The notes under the pieces are model-generated. The model searched no databases. It was not told the DNA's origin and saw only the letters and a program-made list of their open reading frames with translations. The translations under genes were made by a program, and so were the position numbers. Shown piece after piece: positions 18,286 to 27,596 of a stretch of DNA of 62,071 nt. How positions within the stretch are numbered: position 1 is the stretch's first letter; the number at the start of each line of letters is the position of its first letter. The stretch is from Methanosphaera sp. Its GTDB lineage: Archaea; Methanobacteriota; Methanobacteria; Methanobacteriales; Methanobacteriaceae. The stretch spans positions 1 through 62,071 of the forward strand of contig JAFRMD010000179.1 of the NCBI GenBank assembly GCA_017430835.1, in the 5' to 3' direction.

Positions 18286-19733
18286 CTTATGTATTTAATT
18301 AGTGAATTGACTATAGAATCAACACTTGTAGTGTATACATAATCATATCCATGATTTCTTAATTTTGCTGAAGGATATGAAATTCCTGTAAAGCTTGATG
18401 GAGTATAATTGTCATCATGTGCTCTTTCTAACCATGATAATTTTCTTATATCTTTTGAAGTTGCAGAATAATAGACAAAGAATACTAATCTATTTGCCTT
18501 TGTTCTCATGAAACTTCTGGTAGTTACATCATAAATTACTCCTGCATCAGCTCCACCAAATATTGATAATTGTACAGCATTATCAGGTAATGAACCATCC
18601 CATATTTTAACATTGTGTGTGTTTGGTCCAATTCCGGCTAATTTAACTTTATATCCTTTGGACATTAATTTAGCTCTTATTTTTTTCATAAATGCTTTGT
18701 CAATCTCATAATTGTAAATATTATCTGATGTGATGTATATTTTTCTTACTTTAGAATTTTTTGGATGAATTTTTTTCCAACTGTAAACTCTGCAACTTTC
18801 AGGCATGTATGTTTTTTCTGAAACGTCCAGCATTTTAGAATAGGAATATGCTATATTATAAAATCCTATGCGTCCTAGCCTTGTCTTCACAGATTTTGGC
18901 GGAATATTTTTCTGTTTAAGATGTGTTAATACTGTATTACCTATATTAATCATTTCTCGCAACTGGAAAACTCCTGGTTTAAGAGTATCTATTTGTGAAG
19001 ACAATTTTTTATAATGGACATATTTTACTTTTGAAGAACCTTTTCCATTATAGACATTTTTTGATGCCTTAATCATTAAAGGTAAGAAGTCTTGTAAACC
19101 CATTTTTGTGGAGCCTACCTTTATTGTTTTAACTTTTTTGTTTGCTTCAAACTTGGTTCTTAATTTTACTGCTGCCTTTTTGATTTGTTTATATGTGAAC
19201 TTCTTTTTAGATATTATTGTTAAAGTTCCTGTTGATGTTACTGCTTCATATTGTGGGGTTACATATTTTCCGGTTATTGTGTATTTTTTTGGTGACATGC
19301 GTGGCAGTTTGTAGGTACAATATGCATTTCCATTTGTTACCTTAGTTACACCCATCGTTTTTCCATTTAATTTAAATACTACTTGTCCATTTGTTGCTGG
19401 TGCGTTTGAAGATGAATGAGTTACATGTGCTGAGAATGTTACTTTTTTGTTTGAATAGGTTGTTTTTGAATGTACTTTTATTTTGTATGCATTAGTTGTT
19501 GAAGATTTTTTTGTAGTATTTTTATTTGTTTTCTGTGATTCTTTCTTATTTATTGTTTTTGTTTTAGACACGTCATTTGTTGAATATGTTTTAACTGTGT
19601 CTTTTATTGTCGTATCCTTACTATCTGTATGTGTTGTGTTTGCAGCTGATATTGCTGACAATGATATTAGTAGGATAGGTATGAGTACTATTAACAGTAC
19701 TTTCTTAATTTTAACAACTCCTTTTTGAGTCAT
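18282..19733 (-). CDS. Secreted wall-associated protein with Ig-like domain and pseudomurein-binding-like repeat
   Basis: A signal peptide (VLLIVLIPILLISLSAISA) is followed by a Ser/Thr/Lys-rich stalk. An Ig-like beta domain follows at about residues 84-175 (YKIKVHSKTTYSNKKVTFSA, NGQVVFKLNGKTMG, GTLTII). A segment near 178-225 (YKQIKKAAVKLRTKFEANKK, IKVGSTKMGLQDFLPLMIKA) closely resembles the pseudomurein-binding repeat of Methanobacteriales. The C-terminal 200 residues form a domain I do not recognise. A wall-bound surface protein is the likely role. Oddly, the AGGAG lies downstream of the ATG used here, so the true start could be a non-standard codon further in. Confidence 0.8.
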   Translation of the reverse strand: MTQKGVVKIKKVLLIVLIPILLISLSAISAANTTHTDSKDTTIKDTVKTYSTNDVSKTKTINKKESQKTNKNTTKKSSTTNAYKIKVHSKTTYSNKKVTFSAHVTHSSSNAPATNGQVVFKLNGKTMGVTKVTNGNAYCTYKLPRMSPKKYTITGKYVTPQYEAVTSTGTLTIISKKKFTYKQIKKAAVKLRTKFEANKKVKTIKVGSTKMGLQDFLPLMIKASKNVYNGKGSSKVKYVHYKKLSSQIDTLKPGVFQLREMINIGNTVLTHLKQKNIPPKSVKTRLGRIGFYNIAYSYSKMLDVSEKTYMPESCRVYSWKKIHPKNSKVRKIYITSDNIYNYEIDKAFMKKIRAKLMSKGYKVKLAGIGPNTHNVKIWDGSLPDNAVQLSIFGGADAGVIYDVTTRSFMRTKANRLVFFVYYSATSKDIRKLSWLERAHDDNYTPSSFTGISYPSAKLRNHGYDYVYTTSVDSIVNSLIKYIS

Positions 19734-19826
19734 TGAGATTATTTCTCAATGAATTATACATTAATCTATTCTTTTAATCCTATTTAAAAGTATGCAACGA
19801 ATTAAAAAAAAATATGTAAAAAGAGT

Positions 19827-20789
19827 TTATAATTTATTTTTAATGGCGCTAAGATATAATTTTATTATCTGATAAGAATATTTTGGTAAAGATAAGTAAA
19901 AGTTTGATTTATGCTTTTTTATAAACTTTAAATTAGTCATGATGTGATTATATTCAGTTTTAAAGGATGAGCGTTTATGTCTTGACATTCCAACTTTATG
20001 CCATATGATTGAATTTGTTACTGTAACTACCTTATATCCCTTGTTTTTTACTTCTACTGCCAAATCAACATCTTCACATCCAAAGAAAAAGTCAGTATTC
20101 AGATAACCTTCAGGCATTGCTTCTTTTTTTATTAAAAGTCCTGCACCGCTTACCCAGTCACATTCTATTACATCCAATGTTAAATCATACTTTTCTTCTT
20201 CCATTATGCTATGATGACCTGGAAAATGTTCTAAATCAACTACACTTCCAATACACCATATTGTATCATGACTTCCTTCGTAATCATAATAATAGAATTT
20301 TGGTCCTATTATCCCAATATTTGGATTGTTGACTGCGACATTTATCATATTATCCAGAAAGTTTGGATCTACTATTGTGTCATTATTTAGTAAAAGAATA
20401 TAATCCGGATTATCATATTTCATCGTGTAATCTATTGCTATGTTGTTTCCCTTTGCAAATCCATAGTTTTCATTGTTTTGTATGAGCAATAACTTTTTTT
20501 CATCTTTATCAGAAGTATTATCTATTCCATCTCTGAATTCATTTTCGTTAATGTACGTGAATTTGATTGGCTTGTTTTCTGACTTAAAATGTGTGAATTC
20601 TGTTTCTACTTTTATTTCCCCACGAGCATAAGATTTTATTTTTTCTATTGAATCATTTGTTGAATTATTATCTGCTACTATTACATTATAATTTGGATAG
20701 TTTATCTGGTATAATGATTCTAATGCTTCTATAGTATCCGCGTAACCGTTCCAATTCAATAATATTATAGATACTGATGGTTTTGTCAT
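19827..20789 (-). CDS. Glycosyltransferase family 2, rhamnosyltransferase-like
   Basis: The GT-A protein begins VSIILLNWNGYADTIEALES, and the metal site is the LLLNNDTIVDP motif. ECDWVSGAGLLIKKEAM and FFGCEDVDLAVEVKNKGYK are the WbbL/rhamnosyltransferase-type acceptor region with its ED catalytic pair. The 320-residue length is normal. It is the last gene of the minus-strand run from 23.3 kb. Its SD lies in the end of the upstream gene. Confidence 0.88.
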   Translation of the reverse strand: MTKPSVSIILLNWNGYADTIEALESLYQINYPNYNVIVADNNSTNDSIEKIKSYARGEIKVETEFTHFKSENKPIKFTYINENEFRDGIDNTSDKDEKKLLLIQNNENYGFAKGNNIAIDYTMKYDNPDYILLLNNDTIVDPNFLDNMINVAVNNPNIGIIGPKFYYYDYEGSHDTIWCIGSVVDLEHFPGHHSIMEEEKYDLTLDVIECDWVSGAGLLIKKEAMPEGYLNTDFFFGCEDVDLAVEVKNKGYKVVTVTNSIIWHKVGMSRHKRSSFKTEYNHIMTNLKFIKKHKSNFYLSLPKYSYQIIKLYLSAIKNKL

Positions 20790-20793
20790 TCTA

Positions 20794-22038
20794 TCACTTA
20801 TTTTCTTTTTCTAGGACTTTGTAAATATGGTTTAGGAATCTTTCTCCTGCTTTATCCAATGTCCAGAAAGATTTAACAAATTGTAGTCCGTTTTTTGAGA
20901 ATTTTTTCCACATTTCCTGATTTTCTGATAATTTTACTATTGCTTTTGCAAAATCCTTTTCATCCCTTGGTGTTAGAAGTCCTGTTTTGTTATTCAATAT
21001 TGATTCTCTTAAGCCTCCTTCTTTTACACCTACAACTGGTGTTCCACATGCCATTGCCTCCAATGGTACAAAACCAAAAGGTTCCAGGTATGGAGCATAA
21101 ACAACTAGTTTTGCTGTGTTATATAACCGAACAAGATCATCATCCGATATCATTGTCATTATGTCCAGTTTTACTTCCTTTTCTTCTGCTAGTTCTTTAA
21201 GGAAGTTTACCCATCCTTCATCACTGCTATTTCCTACTATTACTAGTTCAGGCCTTTTTTCTTTTGGAATGTGTGCTATTGATTTTATTAAAAAATCGTA
21301 TCCTTTTGGTGGGATGCATGTTCCAACTGATAATACAAAGTTATCTCTTGGAAGGTTCATCGGTTGGAACATTGAAGTGTCTACTCCATTATATATTACA
21401 TAGGCATTTTTTCCGTATTGTCTTAGGATGTTTTCGTGACTAAAATAGGAGTTTGCTATTAGGTTTGTCGAATATTCTGCCAGTTCCAAGTCTCTTTCAT
21501 AATCCCTGTTTTCTATGTATTTAATGAAGTATTGTGAAAATGGTTTTATTAGTGGATGATTGAATATTCCTACCTTTTTTTTCTGACTGTTGACTAGTTT
21601 AAGTATTTTTTCTTTTCGTATTGGTTGTTGACAGAAGAATAATGTAGGTTTTTCTAGGTATTTTAGGATTGCAGGGGTCATTGTAAATTGGTCTTGTTCA
21701 CAGTATACCAAATCATAACCAGAATCGTTTAAGTCTTCTGCTATCTTTTTTTCTGTTTCCATTACATTATTTACGGAGACTCTTTTTATGATTGCCGGTA
21801 CGTAACTGAATATGGAGTATAATTTTTCTCTCCAGAAGCTTGGCTTTACGTCATATTTTATTACGCTTGTTGCAACATTTTCTAGTGGCAAGTACTCTTC
21901 ATTAGCAGTTTCAGGTATGAATACATCGACAATATGTCCCTTATTTACCAAGTACTTAATGTAAACATACAATAACCTTTTTGCCCCACCAGATGGTAAA
22001 TTGTGAAATACTGCTATTTTTAATTGTTTTTCCATCAA
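20794..22038 (-). CDS. Glycosyltransferase family 4
   Basis: The N domain has IAVFHNLPSGGAKRLLYVYI. The linker is VIYNGVDTSMFQP. The donor site is APYLEPFGFVPLEAMACGTPVVGVKEGG, with a full EPFGFVPLE motif. The open frame begins at a TTG directly before ATG 22035. AGGAGTT upstream suits the ATG. It lies four bases from the downstream GT2 gene, so it is in the same operon. The 414-residue length is a little long for GT4 but within range. Confidence 0.88.
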   Translation of the reverse strand: MMEKQLKIAVFHNLPSGGAKRLLYVYIKYLVNKGHIVDVFIPETANEEYLPLENVATSVIKYDVKPSFWREKLYSIFSYVPAIIKRVSVNNVMETEKKIAEDLNDSGYDLVYCEQDQFTMTPAILKYLEKPTLFFCQQPIRKEKILKLVNSQKKKVGIFNHPLIKPFSQYFIKYIENRDYERDLELAEYSTNLIANSYFSHENILRQYGKNAYVIYNGVDTSMFQPMNLPRDNFVLSVGTCIPPKGYDFLIKSIAHIPKEKRPELVIVGNSSDEGWVNFLKELAEEKEVKLDIMTMISDDDLVRLYNTAKLVVYAPYLEPFGFVPLEAMACGTPVVGVKEGGLRESILNNKTGLLTPRDEKDFAKAIVKLSENQEMWKKFSKNGLQFVKSFWTLDKAGERFLNHIYKVLEKENK

Positions 22039-22067
22039 TTATAACTCCTATCAATTTTTTAACCTTT

Positions 22068-23027
22068 CTATCCTCTTTTTAATAAACCATCTTTTAATCC
22101 TTTTAACATGACTTTAGAATATTCCTTGTCTTTGAAAATATTTGAAAATGATTCTTTTAGAACATATAATATTATGTATACTATGAATTTGTAATATCCA
22201 GACCCCTTTGTATAACGTTTCATGTATAATATTCTATTTCTTGTGTGGTAGTATATTCTTGAAAGTGATTTTATTGATGCTCCTTCTTTGTGATATATGC
22301 ATCCTCTATCAGCAACTCGTAGCTGGTAACCCTTATTTCGTACTCTGGTTGACCAATCCACATCTTCCCAGTACATGAAGTAGTCTTCGTTTAGCACTCC
22401 CGCTTCCTGAAGTACTTTTTTTGACATGAGTATGCATGAACCTGTCAAGAAGTCAAAACCTTCCTTCTGATTAATGTCTGTTATGGCACTAGCTTCCCCA
22501 TGTACTAAGTCAACCATTCCTCCACCAACAGTTTGTAATTTATCCTTATTATGATAATAGTAATGATTTATTCCTACAAAACCTGTATCTTCATTTTCAT
22601 CATATGTTTCTACTAACGCTGATAGAAAATCTGTGCTTACAATTGTATCATTGTTTAATAATAATATATAATCAGTGACGTCATGAGTTGAAAGATAATT
22701 TAGTGCAATATTATTTCCTCCAGCAAAGCCACTGTTTGTTTCATTTAATATAAATACAAGATTTATATCATTTGTTTTATTAAAGTCATTTAATTCTTTG
22801 TTTGTAACTATTTTAGTAGAATAATAATTATCTGTTAACAAATAATTCATAATGCTATCTACTGATCTTTTTTTTGAACCATTATCTACAAGGTATACAT
22901 CAAACTTTGGATAATTTACTGATTTTAATGATTCTAAACATTCAATAGTGTCTTCTTCACCATTCCAGTTTAGTAGTATTATGGAAACTTTATTATTAAT
23001 AATAAGACCCCTTTGATTTTTATCCAT
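22068..23027 (-). CDS. Glycosyltransferase family 2, rhamnosyltransferase-like
   Basis: This GT-A protein contains VSIILLNWNGEEDTIECLES, YILLLNNDTIVS (metal site), FLTGSCILMSKKVLQ and YFMYWEDVDWSTRVRNKGYQ. It resembles the GT2 gene at 19.8 kb and is probably a paralog acting on the same glycan. A TTG at 23033 is in frame, but the ATG at 23027 overlaps the previous gene's end by eight bases and is the more likely start by coupling. Confidence 0.87.
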   Translation of the reverse strand: MDKNQRGLIINNKVSIILLNWNGEEDTIECLESLKSVNYPKFDVYLVDNGSKKRSVDSIMNYLLTDNYYSTKIVTNKELNDFNKTNDINLVFILNETNSGFAGGNNIALNYLSTHDVTDYILLLNNDTIVSTDFLSALVETYDENEDTGFVGINHYYYHNKDKLQTVGGGMVDLVHGEASAITDINQKEGFDFLTGSCILMSKKVLQEAGVLNEDYFMYWEDVDWSTRVRNKGYQLRVADRGCIYHKEGASIKSLSRIYYHTRNRILYMKRYTKGSGYYKFIVYIILYVLKESFSNIFKDKEYSKVMLKGLKDGLLKRG

Positions 23028-23289
23028 CTTCAACAGTTACATCCATAACCTCTTTTTCTTCATCATCAATATCAACATCAATATATTCGGTTGTTGGAGC
23101 AACATAATCATTAATTATTGATGTTGCATTGTTTTTAATATCATCAAAGTTGGATGAATCCATTATTTTTTTGATTCCATAACCTAAAGCTACCCCACCA
23201 AGAAATACTAAAGCATATTTGCCTATTTCGATTTTATTATTATAAATCATCGTTGATAGTTCCTTATTATCAAAATATTTTTTTCGCAT
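23020..23289 (-). CDS. Small single-pass membrane protein, unknown
   Basis: The 89-residue product has a cytoplasmic-type basic start, one hydrophobic segment containing ALVFLGGVALGYGIKKIM (about residues 27-44), and an acidic C-terminal tail rich in D and E. I do not recognise the family. The GGVALGYGIKK motif closely resembles GGAMAGYGVKK in the J-domain-like protein at 27.6 kb. It overlaps the downstream GT2 gene and may anchor or organise the transferases, which is only an inference from position. Confidence 0.7.
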   Translation of the reverse strand: MRKKYFDNKELSTMIYNNKIEIGKYALVFLGGVALGYGIKKIMDSSNFDDIKNNATSIINDYVAPTTEYIDVDIDDEEKEVMDVTVEDG

Positions 23290-23362
23290 TATTGACCACC
23301 ATTTTAAAATAATTCTTAATTATATATTTATTAATATAAGTAAAAAGATTTTAGGGATTAAG

Positions 23363-23692
23363 ATGGAAAGTGACGAAAAATATCATTATCGGTTTGAAGA
23401 CTTAAAAGAGAACACGGGAATAAAAAAAGCTGAAATTATTTTACATAATGATGATGACATGACTATAGAGTATAGTGGAAAAAATGGTTTTAACACGGAA
23501 GGATTTGATTACCCCTTATTCAATAAGAAAAATAAGGATGAAGACAGCAGTTGGTTTTTATATAGAATTGAAGAAATAATTGATACTGAATTTGAATTAC
23601 TTGATAACCTACGGGCTCCAATTCAATTAGATGAAAAGCAGTTAACTCACACAGTTAGAAAACAAATTGAAATCTTTTGTTTTAAAGAATAA
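23363..23692 (+). CDS. Hypothetical protein, 109 aa
   Basis: This is a small acidic soluble protein that I do not recognise. It is divergent from the membrane-protein gene, with about 70 bases between starts for both promoters. ATG 23363 follows a GGGATTAAG weak SD. The stop at 23692 is just before the AGGAGAT that serves the next GT4 gene, which supports co-transcription with that gene. It could be a partner of the glycosyltransferase, but nothing in the sequence shows this. Confidence 0.65.
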   Translation: MESDEKYHYRFEDLKENTGIKKAEIILHNDDDMTIEYSGKNGFNTEGFDYPLFNKKNKDEDSSWFLYRIEEIIDTEFELLDNLRAPIQLDEKQLTHTVRKQIEIFCFKE

Positions 23693-23711
23693 GATAGGAG
23701 ATTTACCTAAA

Positions 23712-24806
23712 TTGAAGAAGTATACCTGCATATTTCCTGGATTATACAATTATATCCTGACAAAGGACGTTGGAATGATACCGTTTACATTATCCGGTAA
23801 ATATGATACTAAAATAATTACCTATGATAATGACAACTTTATTTATATGGATAGTATTCTTAAAAAGAATAATTTTTCTTTAGAAATCCTTGAAGATAGT
23901 GGAAATGAAAAAGAGGATGTTAAACGTTACATTAAAAAACATGCAAAAAGCATTGATATTCTCCAATTATATCACTTAAGATATAATCAGCTTCCCCATT
24001 ACATTTGGACATATAAACGAAACAATAGGCGGGGCAAAATATATCTTAAACTGGACGCAAATAATGATTACATTGATTTTCTAGTTAAACGTAAAGGTAT
24101 AAGTGCAAGTATGAGAAGGCTTTATGTAAAGATTATGCTCCGATTTGTAGATATTATTAGTATAGAAACAAAGAGAAATTTTCAGGTTTTATCAGACAGT
24201 AATCTTATAGATAAGAATAAATTAATTCATGTGCCCAATGGTGTGATTAAAGGCAATATTCCCCTATCCTCTAAGGAAAAAATCATATTATATGTAGGTT
24301 TTATTGAGAAAAAAAACAAGTCAATAGACAAACTTTTATCTGCAATTAGCAATATAGACTTGAAAGATTGGAAAGTGGTGCTTGTTGGAGAGGTATTGGA
24401 TGACATGAAAAGTTTTTTGGAAGAATATTTCATTAATCATCCCGAACTTAAAGAAAAAGTAATTTTGAAAGGATATATATCAGATAAGGAAGTTTTAGCA
24501 CGAGAATATGCTAAGTCCAGTATTTATTGTTGTACCTCTATAAAAGAAAGTTTTGGAATTTCAATACTGGAATCTGCTTATTATGGAAATTATTTAATTT
24601 CTACTAATGTAGGTGCCAGTCCAGACATTCTTGACGAAACAGAATATGGTACTTTGACAGAAATAGAAAATCTTTCCAACACTTTAGAATACACATTGAA
24701 TAATTGGGACCAGATACGTAAAAATCCGGAGGATATTCAAAACATAGTATATTCAAAGTTTAGTTGGAATAAAATTTGTGAAAAAATAGTGGAAAAAATA
24801 GAATAA
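23712..24806 (+). CDS. Glycosyltransferase family 4 (TTG start)
   Basis: The protein has VPNGVIKGNIPLS (linker), ILYVGFIEKKNKSIDKLLSA and CCTSIKESFGISILESAYYGNYLISTNVGASPD, a GT4 donor site with ESFGISILE. The open frame extends back to ATG 23667, but this overlaps the previous gene. AGGAG at 23696-23700 suits TTG 23712 (KKYTCIFPGLYNYI...). The N domain is shorter than in the other GT4s. It closes the glycan island and is convergent with cbiL. Confidence 0.82.
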   Translation: MKKYTCIFPGLYNYILTKDVGMIPFTLSGKYDTKIITYDNDNFIYMDSILKKNNFSLEILEDSGNEKEDVKRYIKKHAKSIDILQLYHLRYNQLPHYIWTYKRNNRRGKIYLKLDANNDYIDFLVKRKGISASMRRLYVKIMLRFVDIISIETKRNFQVLSDSNLIDKNKLIHVPNGVIKGNIPLSSKEKIILYVGFIEKKNKSIDKLLSAISNIDLKDWKVVLVGEVLDDMKSFLEEYFINHPELKEKVILKGYISDKEVLAREYAKSSIYCCTSIKESFGISILESAYYGNYLISTNVGASPDILDETEYGTLTEIENLSNTLEYTLNNWDQIRKNPEDIQNIVYSKFSWNKICEKIVEKIE

Positions 24807-24817
24807 CCCAAATTAGA

Positions 24818-25513
24818 TTATTTTTTTAGTTTAATTATTGTAGTGGAGAAATATCTTTTATTATCCACAAAACCATGAACTATGTTCTCATCTTCCATAG
24901 TACAGTTTTGTACTGATACAATTTCTTTTTCTCTTGGATCTTTGTTAATGCAGTCTTCAAGTAATTCAAGATGACGTGAAGTTTTCATTGCTACTACTGT
25001 ATCCACGTATGGCAATATTTTAGGTAATCTTTCATCAATTTGTGGTACTACTACCATTATATCGTCTTGTTCTGTTAGTTGAATGCCTGCAGTTGTTGAA
25101 CATGCTGTCATTGCTGCTATACCCGGCACTAAGACAACTTCCACTCCTTTCTTCTGTAATCTTTTTGATACGTATGAAAATGTGCTGAAAATTGTTGGAT
25201 CACCTAATGTTACAAAGACTGCATTTAATCCTGTTGATAGTTTTTCAAATAATTGGTCTGCTGCTTCATCCCATGATTTGTCTAAAGTTTCTTTGTTTTC
25301 TGTCATAGGAAATAGTGGTTGTAATATTTCACATTCGTTTTCCCTTTCGTCAATGATGCCCTGAACGATATTTAATGCTACACTTGGTTTTCCTTTTTTA
25401 GATTGTGGAGCAAATATAATGTCAGTCTCTTTAATTATTCTTGCTGCTTTTAACGTTACTAATTCCGGGTCTCCTGGACCTACACCTATACCATACAATT
25501 TTCCTATAGCCAT
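24818..25513 (-). CDS. cbiL: Precorrin-2/cobalt-factor II C20-methyltransferase
   Basis: This is an SAM-dependent tetrapyrrole methylase. It has the N-terminal GKLYGIGVGPGDPELVTLKA motif, the central VTLGDPTIFSTFSYV (SAM site), and LVPGIAAMTACSTTAG. This combination is CbiL/CobI rather than the other cobalamin methylases. It methylates C20 of the corrin precursor in the anaerobic, early-cobalt pathway, serving the corrinoid of methyltransferases in methanogens. The frame reaches ATG 25522, but the SD AGGATG is placed for ATG 25513. It is isolated from other cobalamin genes here. Confidence 0.92.
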   Translation of the reverse strand: MAIGKLYGIGVGPGDPELVTLKAARIIKETDIIFAPQSKKGKPSVALNIVQGIIDERENECEILQPLFPMTENKETLDKSWDEAADQLFEKLSTGLNAVFVTLGDPTIFSTFSYVSKRLQKKGVEVVLVPGIAAMTACSTTAGIQLTEQDDIMVVVPQIDERLPKILPYVDTVVAMKTSRHLELLEDCINKDPREKEIVSVQNCTMEDENIVHGFVDNKRYFSTTIIKLKK

Positions 25514-25718
25514 AAAATACATCCTATATTATTAATAATTATTAAAATGACTTAATACAAATAAAGTAAACTTAAATAATCCCATTCTTATAATTTCATA
25601 TATTATAATAGTTTTTTTTAGTATATATAATTTTTAATACACAATTAAAAAGAAAATGACAAAATTAAAATTAAATTAAAAAAAGTAAAAAATACTATGA
25701 AAAACAAAAGTAATATTT

Positions 25719-27464
25719 ATGAATTCAATATTTTGCCCAGATTGTGGAATGATAAAAAACAAATGTATTTGCTCAAAAAGTGAAAATGAACACTCTTCAC
25801 TAATAGAAAGACCAAGTAAGGAAGAAAAGGAAGAACTACAAAGACAACACCCTGACATAGATGATGAAATAATTGAGAATTTTCCATTCAAACAAGCACG
25901 ACACAACCAGCTTGAATTAATAACGGAAATACTTAACGCACTGGAAAGTGATAAAAGATATGTAATACTGGAAGCTGGAACAGGAACAGGAAAATCAGCA
26001 ATAGCGGCTACCTTATCCCAAATTCTTCAACCATCATACATCCTTACAATGACAAAACAACTGCAAAAGCAGTACACTGACGAATTTGGTTATGCGCAAG
26101 TCAAGGGAAGAAATAATTTCACTTGCCTTGATAGTGGAGGTTTAAACACTTGTGACCAGGGAACATGTCAAACAATTAGAACATCAGAGGAATTTACATG
26201 TCCATTTGGAATTAAAATGGAAAAAAGCAAACAAAAGGAAGTAACTGATGAAGATGCAGAAAACTATTATAACACGCCATTCACATTCAAATCCACAGAA
26301 AAATGTCCATACTGGAGTCAAAAGGCAACGGCAATACAGGAACCTGTTACATTACTTAATTATGATTACGCCTACCTGGAATTAAACTACGTTCAACACT
26401 TCCAAAAAAGAAATCTGATGGTCTTAGATGAAGCTCATAACATTGAAGACAAAATAATGCACAAGTTGGAACTAAATATCCACAATAAACAACTGCAAAA
26501 AGATGTTAACGAAGTAATACCAAAGAATATGATGAATTACACTGATGTTAAAGATTGGATAGCATTTCTTGAAGCAATATTTGATTCATATAATGCAATA
26601 AACACTACAATGCTCACCAAACAAAAAGGTGACAGGATAGAACATACGAAAAGAAAAATTAAAGAAATTACTGAAAACATTAAAAAAGACCCACAGGACT
26701 GGGTAGTGTCCACTGAAGAAGATTTGGTTTCATTTAAACCATTGAAAGTAGACAAATATGCTGAAAAAACTTTATTCCAATATGCTGATAAAATACTGTT
26801 CATGAGTGCAACAATACTTGATAAGGATTTGTTCTGCAAATGGCTGGGAATAGATCCTGAAGATGTGTACTACATTTACAGTGAAAGTCCATTCAAGAAA
26901 GAATATCGGCCGATTCATATGAGCCTTGTTGGTCCTATGTCAAAAAGAGCATTATGGCATACTGCACCAAAAACAATACCTGTCTTACGTGAAATAATGG
27001 ATAAACACAAAAATGAGAAAGGATTAATTCACACAAACAGTTACCAATGCCAACACTATATTACAGACCACATTAAAGACCAAAGAATCTTATCCCACAC
27101 TCCAAAAAATAGGGAAGAAACACTGCGAGAATTTGAAAAATCAAAAAACCCATACATACTTGTTAGTCCCTCAATGAGTGAAGGAGTAGATTTACCATAC
27201 GAAAAATGTCAATTCCAAGTAATATACAAGGTACCATACCCATACCTTGGAGACAAACAGATTAATGAACGAAAAAATATGGACCCCGAATGGTATGCCT
27301 ATAAAACAATTATGACACTGATGCAGGCATATGGAAGGGGAATGAGAGCTGAAAACGATAATTGTGACACATACATATTGGACAAAAATATACAAACCCT
27401 TCTTAGAAACAAAATGTATCGAAGACTAATACCAAAATTCTTCAGAGAAGCAATAACAAAATAA
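25719..27464 (+). CDS. XPD/DinG-like superfamily 2 DNA helicase with N-terminal cysteine cluster
   Basis: Walker A is GTGTGKS (87-93) and DEAH is at 237-240. The C-terminal motor motifs include SPSMSEGVDLPYEKCQ and QAYGRGMRAENDNC (Q..GR..R). Cysteines at 136, 145, 150, 161 and 196 lie between motifs Ia and II, where XPD/DinG proteins bind a 4Fe-4S cluster. The start, FCPDCGMIKNKCICSK (C6, C9, C16, C18), looks like a zinc ribbon. The 581-residue length fits archaeal members. It is probably a 5'-3' DNA helicase for repair. It is divergent from cbiL. Confidence 0.9.
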   Translation: MNSIFCPDCGMIKNKCICSKSENEHSSLIERPSKEEKEELQRQHPDIDDEIIENFPFKQARHNQLELITEILNALESDKRYVILEAGTGTGKSAIAATLSQILQPSYILTMTKQLQKQYTDEFGYAQVKGRNNFTCLDSGGLNTCDQGTCQTIRTSEEFTCPFGIKMEKSKQKEVTDEDAENYYNTPFTFKSTEKCPYWSQKATAIQEPVTLLNYDYAYLELNYVQHFQKRNLMVLDEAHNIEDKIMHKLELNIHNKQLQKDVNEVIPKNMMNYTDVKDWIAFLEAIFDSYNAINTTMLTKQKGDRIEHTKRKIKEITENIKKDPQDWVVSTEEDLVSFKPLKVDKYAEKTLFQYADKILFMSATILDKDLFCKWLGIDPEDVYYIYSESPFKKEYRPIHMSLVGPMSKRALWHTAPKTIPVLREIMDKHKNEKGLIHTNSYQCQHYITDHIKDQRILSHTPKNREETLREFEKSKNPYILVSPSMSEGVDLPYEKCQFQVIYKVPYPYLGDKQINERKNMDPEWYAYKTIMTLMQAYGRGMRAENDNCDTYILDKNIQTLLRNKMYRRLIPKFFREAITK

Positions 27465-27596
27465 ATACTTATTAAGGGATAGTCCATATTTAATTAATTT
27501 TTATTCAAATAAAATTTCAATAATTTATAATAGAAATACAAAACATAATATGTATATAGAAATTTTTTTAATAGAAAAATTAATAAAGTGACATTG

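Noticed and set aside
18942..18960. GTATTAC word in the wall-protein gene
   Set aside because: It lies inside a coding region without the flanking A and T arms, so I do not count it as a regulon site.
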